Source: an uncultured Gammaproteobacteria bacterium
Lineage (GTDB): Bacteria; Pseudomonadota; Gammaproteobacteria; Pseudomonadales; Pseudohongiellaceae
Direction: 5' to 3'
NCBI GenBank assembly: GCA_903889815.1
Contig: CAISYX010000231.1
Location: 1-6,821, forward strand
Length of the DNA: 6,821 nucleotides
The notes under the pieces are model-generated. The model ran no database searches. It was not told where the DNA came from and saw only the letters and a program-made list of their open reading frames with translations. Below, piece by piece: positions 1-6,165 of this stretch. Made by a program: the position numbers and the translations under genes. The first letter of the stretch is position 1. Every line of letters begins with the position of its first letter.

Positions 1-1
1 A

Positions 2-175
2 ATCGGCGAGAGCAAGTACGACACCTTCCCTGTGAATGCCAATGAGGCAGAAGCACGCCGCGTGGCGCGCTTCTGGCAGCATGGCCATACACAGGGTGTG
101 ATGGATCTGGATCTTGGAGCTCCGCACGAAGCGCATCCCTATACACTGGACATGCGCTTCCGGGCTCGCAAATAA
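2..175 (+). CDS. C-terminal 57 codons of an unrecognised protein (5' end outside window)
   Basis: An open frame enters from the left edge and ends at TAA (173-175). The visible tail begins IGESKYDTFPVNANEAEARR and ends in the basic residues RFRARK. It is rich in charged residues and histidine and has no membrane segment. I do not recognise the family. The early GES...NANEAEARRVA stretch loosely recalls the end of an OmpA-like peptidoglycan-binding domain (GxS...N...GRxxNRRV), but the match is too weak to use. Codon choice resembles that of the neighbours. The stop lies only 4 bp from the stop of the convergent htpX gene, so the two transcripts must end within or overlap each other's coding region. 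The evidence for a real gene is the open frame up to the edge and the tight convergent packing. The function is unknown. Confidence 0.6.
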   Translation: MGESKYDTFPVNANEAEARRVARFWQHGHTQGVMDLDLGAPHEAHPYTLDMRFRARK

Positions 176-179
176 AGGC

Positions 180-1064
180 TCAGCCCTGGGCGTTGCGCAG
201 GGCTGCGATCCGCTGACTCAACGGCGGATGGGAGGTCAGCAGGCCGGCCAGTAAGCCCATGGCCTTGCTGTTGATGCCAAAGGCGACCAATTCGTCAGGC
301 AGGGAGGCAGACTGCCCCATCTGCAGACGCTCAAGGGCGGCGATCATGTTTTGACGGCCCGCCAGTTTCGCTCCGCCTGAGTCTGCGCGGTATTCGCGCT
401 GACGGCTGAACCACATCACGATGACGGACGCCAGAATGCCCAGCACCAGCTCGGCAATGATGGTCGTAATCCAGAACGCCGGACCGTGACCTCGCTCGGT
501 CTTGAACACCACGCGGTCCACAAAATGCCCGATGACCCTCGAAAAGAAAATCACGAAGGTGTTCACCACCCCCTGAATCAAGGTCAGCGTTACCATGTCG
601 CCATTGGCCACGTGGCTCACTTCGTGGGCCAGGACGGCTTCGGCTTCCTGGCGCGTCATGGTCTGCAGCAAGCCGGAGCTGACGGCGACCAGGGAGCTGT
701 TGCGGGATGCCCCGGTGGCGAAGGCATTGACCTGGGGCGATTCGAAGATGGCGACCTCCGGCATTCCGATACCCGCCGCCTGTGCTTGTCGACGCACGGT
801 GTCCACAAGCCATTGCTCGGTGCTGTTGGCAGGGGCCGTAATCACGCGCGCACCCGTGCTGCGTTTGGCCATCCATTTGGAAATGGCCAGGGAAATGAAG
901 GCGCCGCCAAACCCGAAGACCGACGAGAAGATCAGCAGGCTGTTCAGATCGAGCCCGGCGCCCTGTTCGTCGAGGATGCGCTCCACGCCGAGCAGACGCA
1001 GGGTGATGCTGAGGACAACTATGATGGCCAGGTTGGTCATCAGAAACAGAGCAATGCGTTTCAT
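180..1064 (-). CDS. htpX: HtpX, inner-membrane zinc metalloprotease (M48 family)
   Basis: This 294-residue protein matches the usual HtpX length (E. coli, 293). HtpX is a membrane-bound zinc endopeptidase that, together with FtsH, degrades misfolded inner-membrane proteins, with its active site on the cytoplasmic side. Two N-terminal membrane segments (about residues 5-27 and 43-62) are followed by the catalytic region. The HEVSH zinc motif is at 147-151 (E148 catalytic, H147 and H151 zinc ligands), and the likely third ligand is E224 in SRQREYRAD. Two more hydrophobic stretches (about 157-180 and 196-220) flank these motifs. The ATG at 1062-1064 gives MKRIALFLMTNLA, which agrees with the E. 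coli start, and GAGAGG lies 11 nt upstream. It is the last gene of the minus-strand unit, 23 bp after the DUF1704 gene. In E. coli htpX belongs to the Cpx envelope-stress regulon; no regulator site is evident here. All key residues are intact. Confidence 0.96.
   Translation of the reverse strand: MKRIALFLMTNLAIIVVLSITLRLLGVERILDEQGAGLDLNSLLIFSSVFGFGGAFISLAISKWMAKRSTGARVITAPANSTEQWLVDTVRRQAQAAGIGMPEVAIFESPQVNAFATGASRNSSLVAVSSGLLQTMTRQEAEAVLAHEVSHVANGDMVTLTLIQGVVNTFVIFFSRVIGHFVDRVVFKTERGHGPAFWITTIIAELVLGILASVIVMWFSRQREYRADSGGAKLAGRQNMIAALERLQMGQSASLPDELVAFGINSKAMGLLAGLLTSHPPLSQRIAALRNAQG
181..205 (-). terminator. Candidate intrinsic terminator of the htpX transcript, overlapping the htpX stop
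   Basis: A perfect 8-bp inverted repeat (CAGCCCTG at 181-188, CAGGGCTG at 198-205) can extend by GC/GC pairs inside a single G-G mismatch, leaving a 3-nt loop. Read on the minus strand, the hairpin is followed by AGCCTTTATTTG, a partial U-rich tract. Read on the plus strand, no T-run follows, so it suits the htpX direction. It encodes the last codons of HtpX, and its 3' arm runs into the stop codon. The U-tract is interrupted, so efficiency is uncertain. Confidence 0.45.
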
Positions 1065-1087
1065 AGCGGTTTGGACCTCTCGAAGTA

Positions 1088-2461
1088 TCAGCCCAGCGTG
1101 GACTCGATGTCGTCCTGCGGAGCCTGTGGATGGAGCAGATGTTGTTCCGCATCATAGAGCGGGTCACTGCGGGGCATCTCACGGAAGATCAGGTCGAAGT
1201 GTTTCTGCACCCTTCCCAGATTGACCACGGATATCCCACTGGAGAAACCGAACCAGACGTACAATCCATTCATGTTGCGGAACATTGCGGGAATATGATG
1301 GGGGCCGGCAATGGTGCCTTCAAGGTAGTGCTGATACAGAATCGGGATGTCGTCCAGGGTCACCTTGCCCACAAAGAGCATGGGGATGATCTCGGGCACG
1401 CCGGAATTGATGGCGCTGCGGATGAAATTCACGTTCTCCACGAAACCCCGCAGGTAAGACAGATCCTTGGTGAACACTGAACCGCCTGCCAGGGTGCCGC
1501 CGCGGAAGACGCGCTGCGTGATTCGATAGCTCTCGTGCTCCGTGAGTCCGCGATTCACGAAGAAGCGATACACCTCGATGAAGTCGGCGCCCTGCTCGGC
1601 CATGTCAACGGCCACCACGCGGTCGCTCACGCGCAGCGCCCGTTGCGGGTAGGAGCTGAACGTCAGCGTTTCCATCAGCACTGCCAGGCCTTCCTGACAC
1701 GCCGTCACACGGGGCGAACCCACGCTAAGCCAGCTGGCCCAGGGCTGCTTGCGCCCGTTCAGCGTCGTGCCCACGTGGACCCAGCCTTCGTGCACTTCCA
1801 GAATCTGCAGATCGAACTCGGAAAAGTCGGCATCCTGGTTGATCTTGATGTAATCGCCGCCCGCGGCCGCATCCGACACGATACCGTCGCTGAGCATGAC
1901 GCGGATGTCTCCGCCGGGAAAATAGTTCATCAAGCGCTGACGCAGGATAACAACCGCCTCTGGCGCCGGAATGGTCTTGCCATAAGGGCGGCTCATGTGG
2001 CTCGCTGCCGGCAGCGAGAAAATCTGACACAGCTTTTCGCCAAGTTTGCGCAGGGTCTTGTGGTCACCGCGCAACTTGTCGGATGCCGAACCGTACAGTT
2101 CTCGGCTGAACCGACCGAACTCGGGCAATCCGCGGTGAATCAGCAGTTCGATCACCAGCAAGTACTGATCGATGGTGGCACACAGGATCGTGCCCAGGCC
2201 GTCATGGGCGCCGAGTTGCCGGTGCACGTCTTCGCGCAGGCTCTTGAACTGGGCACGCAGGGTATCGGGCTGGAAGTTGAGGGAGAGCCGCTCGTAGTAG
2301 GCGCCGTCCACGGCGGGCAACTGTGTGCCGCCCGAGTCCAGAAACTCCTTCTCGAAGCGGGCTGGCCACTTGATGGCATCGAGGATGCGGATCGGTTGCT
2401 GCAGCACAATCAGCCGGTCAGAGAGAGCCTTGACGCGCTGCTGGTACTCCGATTGCGTCAT
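1088..2461 (-). CDS. DUF1704 / 'QEGLA motif' family protein, putative MATCAP-like zinc metallopeptidase
   Basis: This 457-residue soluble protein has no signal peptide or membrane segment. The sequence shows HEGWVH at 224-229 (an HExxxH motif) and QEGLA at 256-260. The QEGLA motif places it in the bacterial family annotated as 'flavohemoglobin expression-modulating QEGLA motif protein' (TIGR02421, DUF1704). From family knowledge, the eukaryotic relatives KIAA0895/KIAA0895L (MATCAP) are tubulin-tyrosine carboxypeptidases that use HExxxH plus a downstream glutamate to bind zinc. Here H224, H229 and E257 would be the ligands and E225 the catalytic base. Peptidase activity in this bacterial protein is inference, and the substrate is unknown. 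The ATG (2459-2461) overlaps the yoaE stop as ATGA, with AGGAG 11 nt upstream inside yoaE, which points to translational coupling. htpX follows 23 bp downstream. The flavohemoglobin link in the family name is not supported by anything in this window. Confidence 0.9.
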   Translation of the reverse strand: MTQSEYQQRVKALSDRLIVLQQPIRILDAIKWPARFEKEFLDSGGTQLPAVDGAYYERLSLNFQPDTLRAQFKSLREDVHRQLGAHDGLGTILCATIDQYLLVIELLIHRGLPEFGRFSRELYGSASDKLRGDHKTLRKLGEKLCQIFSLPAASHMSRPYGKTIPAPEAVVILRQRLMNYFPGGDIRVMLSDGIVSDAAAGGDYIKINQDADFSEFDLQILEVHEGWVHVGTTLNGRKQPWASWLSVGSPRVTACQEGLAVLMETLTFSSYPQRALRVSDRVVAVDMAEQGADFIEVYRFFVNRGLTEHESYRITQRVFRGGTLAGGSVFTKDLSYLRGFVENVNFIRSAINSGVPEIIPMLFVGKVTLDDIPILYQHYLEGTIAGPHHIPAMFRNMNGLYVWFGFSSGISVVNLGRVQKHFDLIFREMPRSDPLYDAEQHLLHPQAPQDDIESTLG

Positions 2462-4014
2462 CCGATGTAGAGCTCCTGCAGCAGCGCCCGCGTGACTTGC
2501 ACCTTGGCAATGCGCTGCTCTTCCACCGCCAGTATCTTGAAGGCAAAACCTTCCAGCTCCAGGATGGCGCCGACTTCCGGGAAGCCGTCGAATTTGCTCA
2601 TCAGGAAGCCGGCGAGCGTCGCAAAGTCGTCAATATCAGGATCGAAGAGACTGGTCTCCAGCACACGGGACAGCTCATGCAGGTCGGCATGGCCGGCAAC
2701 GCGCCACTGATTCTCGTCGATGCTCTCGATGGCCGGCGTCTCGTCCTCATCGGGGAATTCCCCGGCGATGGCTTCGAACACGTCGATGGGGGTGATCAGT
2801 CCCTGAATGGTGCCGTACTCGTCCACCACCAGCACCAGCTGGCCCTTGGAGCGCCGCAGAGTCTCAATGAGCGGCAGCACGGCAATGGAGTCGGGCACAT
2901 AGATCGGTTTGCGCAGGGCATCGCGCAGTGTGATCCTGCCATTGACGGCCAGATCATTGAGCAGGTCCTTGGCGCGGGCGATGCCCACGATCTCGTCCAG
3001 ACTGCCCCGGCACACGGGGAAGAAGCTGTGGGGCGTCTCGATCAGCATGGCCCGGATGGCGCCGACATCGTCTTCCAGGTCTACCCAGGAGACATCAGTA
3101 CGCGGTGTCATCAACGAGCGCACGGAGCGCTCGGCCAGCGTCAGCACACCCGTCACCATATTGCGCTCGGCCACATGGAAGGCAGACTCTTCGTCGGCGG
3201 CGGCCTTCTCGCTCACCGTCTCGGGCAGGTCATAACGGCGCCCGCCCAGCAGACTGAACACGGCGGCCGCTGTGCGCTCGCGCAGTGGCATCCGCAATTC
3301 CGACTTCTGGCGATTGCGATTGGCCACCTGGTTGAAGAACTCGATAGTGATCGAGAAGCCGATGGCCGCGTACAGATAACCCTTGGGAATATGGAAGCCA
3401 AAGCCTTCGGCCACCAGGCTCAAACCTATCATCAACAGGAAGCTCAGACACAGCACCACGATGGTCGGATGCTTGCCGACAAATTCAGTCAGGGGCTTGG
3501 AAGCTGCCAGCATGACACTTACCGAGATGATGACGGCGGTCATCATGATGTAGATGTTGTTCACCATGCCCACGGCGGTGATCACGGCGTCCAGCGAAAA
3601 CACCGCATCCAGCACCACGATCTGCGACACCACCAGCCAGAATCCCGCATACACGCGGTTCTCCGATTGCACACGCATGGACCCCTCGAGACGTTCGTGC
3701 AGCTCTGTTGTGGCCTTGAACAGCAGGAACAGACCGCCGGCCAGCAGGATAATGTCGCGCCCGGAGAAAGGCTTGCCCATGAGTGTAACAAGCGGGGTAG
3801 TCAGCGTGACGAGCCAGGAGACAGCGCTGAGCAGGCCGAGGCGCATGAAGACAGCGAGACTCAGGCCGATGTAGCGCGCCCTGTCGCGCTGATGCGGGGG
3901 AAGTTTGTTCGCCAGAATGGCAATGAAAACCAGATTGTCGATGCCGAGGACCACCTCGAGGATAATCAAGGTGAACAGCGCGACCCATATCGATGGGTCC
4001 ATCAGGAATTCCAT
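2458..4014 (-). CDS. yoaE: YoaE/YegH-type inner-membrane protein: TerC domain + CBS pair + CorC/HlyC domain
   Basis: This 518-residue protein is the same length as E. coli YoaE and starts with the same residues, MEFLMDPSIW, which fixes the ATG at 4012-4014; GAGGA lies just upstream. Residues 1-230 form the TerC domain, with about seven membrane segments. Its conserved acidic motifs are E20...GIDN (24-27) and LDAVFSLDAV (135-144, including D136 and D142), which likely line a metal path. Next come a CBS pair (about 300-360, starting LMTPR, and 366-422, ending AIAGEFPDEDE) and a C-terminal CorC/HlyC domain (about 432-515). TerC relatives such as Alx export manganese, and in Bacillus they support metalation of secreted enzymes. 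CBS domains usually sense nucleotides. YoaE and YegH themselves are poorly characterised, so substrate and direction are unproven. This is the first intact gene of the minus-strand unit and overlaps the DUF1704 gene by 4 bp. It could equally be called yegH, since the paralogues are not separable by eye. Confidence 0.93.
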   Translation of the reverse strand: MEFLMDPSIWVALFTLIILEVVLGIDNLVFIAILANKLPPHQRDRARYIGLSLAVFMRLGLLSAVSWLVTLTTPLVTLMGKPFSGRDIILLAGGLFLLFKATTELHERLEGSMRVQSENRVYAGFWLVVSQIVVLDAVFSLDAVITAVGMVNNIYIMMTAVIISVSVMLAASKPLTEFVGKHPTIVVLCLSFLLMIGLSLVAEGFGFHIPKGYLYAAIGFSITIEFFNQVANRNRQKSELRMPLRERTAAAVFSLLGGRRYDLPETVSEKAAADEESAFHVAERNMVTGVLTLAERSVRSLMTPRTDVSWVDLEDDVGAIRAMLIETPHSFFPVCRGSLDEIVGIARAKDLLNDLAVNGRITLRDALRKPIYVPDSIAVLPLIETLRRSKGQLVLVVDEYGTIQGLITPIDVFEAIAGEFPDEDETPAIESIDENQWRVAGHADLHELSRVLETSLFDPDIDDFATLAGFLMSKFDGFPEVGAILELEGFAFKILAVEEQRIAKVQVTRALLQELYIG

Positions 4015-4037
4015 AAGTCCTCAGTAAGTTGAAAAGG

Positions 4038-4059
4038 AAGCCCGAGTTTAGCCGGGTTT
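4038..4059 (-). terminator. Weak candidate terminator after the fumarase relic
   Basis: AAGCCCG (4038-4044) and CGGGTTT (4053-4059) can pair over 7 bp, including one G-U, with an 8-nt loop. Read on the minus strand, the hairpin is followed by CCTTTTC. It straddles the stop of the relic (4048-4050), where an ancestral fumC terminator would sit. The plus-strand reading also has a short T-run (TTTTG), so it might act in both directions. If it works on the minus strand, the yoaE promoter must overlap it or lie in the 23 bp before the yoaE start, which is tight. That argues against strong termination. Confidence 0.25.
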
Positions 4060-4320
4060 TGTGACGAACGGAAACAGCATCTTTTGCGGATTCACCTTGG
4101 CATCGAATTCCTCAGCACCCAGCAAGTCAAGCGCCAGCACGGCCTCGCGCAGGCTGACGCCGCGGGCATCGGCGCAGCTCGCCGTCGTCAGCACCGCGAG
4201 GCGACCGAGCAGATCCACCAGCGCATCATGGGCCGCCAGCGCCATGAACTTGTCGGGCGCCGACGTGCAGGGAATGCCTGCCAGCTCGCCAATCTGCCTG
4301 CTGTGTGGGTTATGCCGTAT

Positions 4321-4339
4321 ACCCCGGCGCAAACGGGGT
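4321..4339. repeat. Short perfect inverted repeat next to the tamA promoter candidate
   Basis: ACCCCG (4321-4326) and CGGGGT (4334-4339) form a perfect 6-bp inverted repeat with a 7-nt spacer. It ends on the T of the extended -10 element's TG, so it occupies the spacer region of the putative tamA promoter. No T-run follows in either direction, so it is not an intrinsic terminator. It could be an operator or chance in GC-rich DNA. Confidence 0.35.
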
Positions 4340-4347
4340 GCCATAAT
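4339..4347 (+). promoter_or_regulatory. Candidate extended -10 promoter for tamAB
   Basis: TGC followed by CATAAT (4342-4347) fits an extended -10 element, with five of six bases of TATAAT and the TGn placed correctly. No good -35 hexamer is found 16-18 bp upstream, which is acceptable for extended -10 promoters. Transcription would start near 4353-4355, giving a leader of about 30 nt before the tamA ATG at 4384. A GAGG at 4377-4380 sits only 3 nt from that ATG, an unusually short Shine-Dalgarno spacing. No comparably good promoter is seen for the opposite (yoaE) direction. Confidence 0.45.
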
Positions 4348-4383
4348 CGCCCCCACCCATTGCGAGTCGCCATCCCGAGGTCC

Positions 4384-6165
4384 ATGAATTCACGCTTTCT
4401 GTTTCTGTTGACGCTGCTGAGTCTGGCTGGCTCCGGCTTTGCGCAGGACGCCGGGCCCCTCCCCCTGATCAGCGTCTCTGGTGCCAGCGCCGCGCTGGAA
4501 GCCAACATCCAGGCCTTGCTCAGCATCGACGACGAGCGCTGCGACGCCGATCTTTTCAGACTCGAGTCGCGGCGCTCGCAAGTGCGACGGGAAGTCGACA
4601 GGGCAGCGCAGGGCTTGGGCTTCTACCGACTATCCCAGCAGCTGCGCTTCGGGCGCAGCGACGCCTGCTGGACCTTGCAGATCGACGTCGTGCCGGGCGA
4701 GCCGGTGTTGTTCGGGGATATCGCGGTGCGCTTCGCCGGCGCCCAGCCAGGGGAGAGTGCGCCTTTCGAAGCGCTGCTGGCAAGCTCTCCTGTGGTCAGC
4801 GGCGCGCCTCTGAATCACCGCACCTATGAGAACCTGAAATCTGCACTGAGCGCCCTGGCTGTCGAGAGTGGTTACTTCAGTGCGCGTTTTTCACGCTCGG
4901 AACTGGCCATCGACCTGGCGCGCAATCGCGCTGATGTGCACATCGACTTCGACCCGGGCCCCCGCTTTGCTTTCGGCACCATCAACATCAGTCCGATTGA
5001 CGAGCTGTCAGGCCGTTTCATCTCCCGCTTCGTGCCCTTTGCCAGCGGCTCGCCCTATTCCACCGAGGCCCTGGTGGAATTGCGGGAGAGTCTCAACAAC
5101 AGTCAATATTTCATGGATGTGGCGGTGACGCCGGAGCTCACGGCCGCGCAGACCTCCCCGGCTGTCACGGCGTCCGCAGTGCCCGTCAATATCGCACTCC
5201 AGGTACGGCCGCGCCGGTCCTGGACGGCGGGCCTGGGGGTGACCACGGACAACGGGCCACGCATGACGGTCAACTACGAGGACCGCTACTTCAACCGCTC
5301 CGGGCACCGCCAGAATGGCGACATTGCGCTTTCCACCATGGAGAATCGCGCCAACATCAGTCACATCATTCCCATGGCCGAACCGGCCACCGAAAGCCTG
5401 AGCGTCTCGCTGGGCTATGTTGGACAGGACAACGACACCTTCAGCATCGACACTTTCAAGCTCGGGGTGAGCTATCGTTCAAGCATCGACATTCCTCTGC
5501 TTGGGGAAGAATGGCTGCAGAACATCTTCAGCAACTTCCAGCGCGAGAACTCGGCGCTGAACACCGTGTCGGTGAACAGCCACGAGAGCAGCAATCTGAC
5601 CATCTCGGGCATCAACTGGACCAAGACGGCGTCCGATGACCCGATCTTTCCGACGCGGGGCTGGCGTGTGTTCACACAAGTCAGTGGTGCCTCGAATGCC
5701 TTTGTCTCTGACCTCAGCTTTCTGCAGCTTTACGCCAGTGCAAAGTTCGTGCACACCATCGGCCCCGGCCGTGCGCTGCTGCGCATGGAAGCCGCGACTA
5801 CCTACGTCGATGAATTGAGTGTGCTGCCCGTCTCCATCCGCTTCTTTACCGGAGGCGACCAGAGTGTGCGCGGCTACCAGTTCGGCAGCCTGGGGGCTCG
5901 CAATGAATTGGGCGAAGTCATCGGGGGCAAGCATCTGCTGACAGCCAGCGCCGAATACGATTTCACCGTGCGCCCCAACTGGAAGATGGCCGTCTTCATG
6001 GACGCCGGCAATTCCTTCACCGACCTGAATGCCCTGAGCCTCTCCAGAAGCGCCGGCATGGGGCTGCGCTGGATGTCGCCCATCGGGCCGATCCGTGCGG
6101 ACATCGCCAAGGGACTGGATGACGGCGGTTTCCGCCTGCACATCACCATGGGGCCAGATCTGTGA
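4384..6165 (+). CDS. tamA: TamA, outer-membrane Omp85-family subunit of the translocation and assembly module
   Basis: This 593-residue protein is close to E. coli TamA (577). A signal peptide (residues 1-20, cut after GSGFA) is followed by three POTRA domains (about 25-107, 108-195 and 196-275) and a 16-stranded barrel domain (about 278-593). The Omp85 lid-loop motif is clear: RFFTGGDQSVRGY at 486-498. The last strands (GMGLRWMSPIGPIRADIAKG, then LHITMGPDL) mirror E. coli TamA, including a final Leu in place of the usual aromatic residue. TamA works with TamB to help insert some outer-membrane proteins and is implicated in phospholipid transport. The frame stays open upstream of 4384, but only this ATG places a normal signal peptide at the N-terminus. 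Two cysteines (C53, C95) fall in POTRA 1 and could form a disulfide. An Ala/Thr/Ser-rich stretch (about 251-268) lengthens POTRA 3. tamB follows with a 4-bp overlap. Confidence 0.95.
   Translation: MNSRFLFLLTLLSLAGSGFAQDAGPLPLISVSGASAALEANIQALLSIDDERCDADLFRLESRRSQVRREVDRAAQGLGFYRLSQQLRFGRSDACWTLQIDVVPGEPVLFGDIAVRFAGAQPGESAPFEALLASSPVVSGAPLNHRTYENLKSALSALAVESGYFSARFSRSELAIDLARNRADVHIDFDPGPRFAFGTINISPIDELSGRFISRFVPFASGSPYSTEALVELRESLNNSQYFMDVAVTPELTAAQTSPAVTASAVPVNIALQVRPRRSWTAGLGVTTDNGPRMTVNYEDRYFNRSGHRQNGDIALSTMENRANISHIIPMAEPATESLSVSLGYVGQDNDTFSIDTFKLGVSYRSSIDIPLLGEEWLQNIFSNFQRENSALNTVSVNSHESSNLTISGINWTKTASDDPIFPTRGWRVFTQVSGASNAFVSDLSFLQLYASAKFVHTIGPGRALLRMEAATTYVDELSVLPVSIRFFTGGDQSVRGYQFGSLGARNELGEVIGGKHLLTASAEYDFTVRPNWKMAVFMDAGNSFTDLNALSLSRSAGMGLRWMSPIGPIRADIAKGLDDGGFRLHITMGPDL

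Larger units (their letters stand above)
4048..4356 (-). pseudogene. fumC: Remnant of class II fumarase (fumC), N-terminally truncated and internally deleted
   Basis: The 102-codon frame encodes two blocks that look like separate parts of class II fumarase. Residues about 21-57 (IGELAGIPCTSAPDKFMALA onward, then AHDALVDLLG) resemble the enzyme's mid-region 'ELxxxxxxPFVTAPNKFEALAxxDALV', near residues 240-280 of a roughly 465-residue enzyme. Residues about 62-95 (GVSLREAVLALDLLGAEEFD followed by AKVNPQKM) resemble its extreme C-terminus 'GLTLKxAALxLGYLSEAEFDxWVxPEQM'. Everything before the first block and some 130 residues between the blocks are missing, including the catalytic signature loop GSSxMPxKxN. 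It cannot be an active fumarase. The join lies near 4161-4191. The frame ends 33 bp upstream of yoaE on the same strand, and its 5' end overlaps the tamA promoter candidate. It is open throughout, so it may be a recent in-frame deletion or a small protein still made. The assignment rests on remembered family motifs, not an alignment. Confidence 0.6.

Noticed and set aside
1535..2470. A 311-codon plus-strand open frame antisense to the DUF1704 gene
   Set aside because: It is a shadow of the coding frame opposite, with no recognisable domain and no supporting context.
2751..2764. Perfect 14-bp palindrome CGGGGAATTCCCCG
   Set aside because: It encodes the conserved GEFP motif at the end of the second CBS domain (GGG GAA TTC CCC), so coding constraint explains it. 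It is deep within a gene with no nearby promoter.
2497..4032. A 511-codon plus-strand open frame running antisense to the whole yoaE-like gene
   Set aside because: The translation is rich in His and Gln with no domain, and the opposite strand encodes a full-length conserved YoaE. Long antisense frames are common in GC-rich genes with third-position GC bias.
4102..4130. Possible minus-strand promoter for yoaE: TTGACT with TTCGAT 17 bp downstream
   Set aside because: The -35 matches five of six bases but the -10 only three of six. Both lie inside the fumarase relic and match its LDLLG...EFD codons, so they are explained by former coding sequence.
4084..4383. Upstream extension of the tamA frame by 100 codons
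   Set aside because: The extension would bury the tamA signal peptide, is antisense to the fumarase relic and lacks a fitting protein pattern. Starting at 4384 gives a normal secreted TamA.
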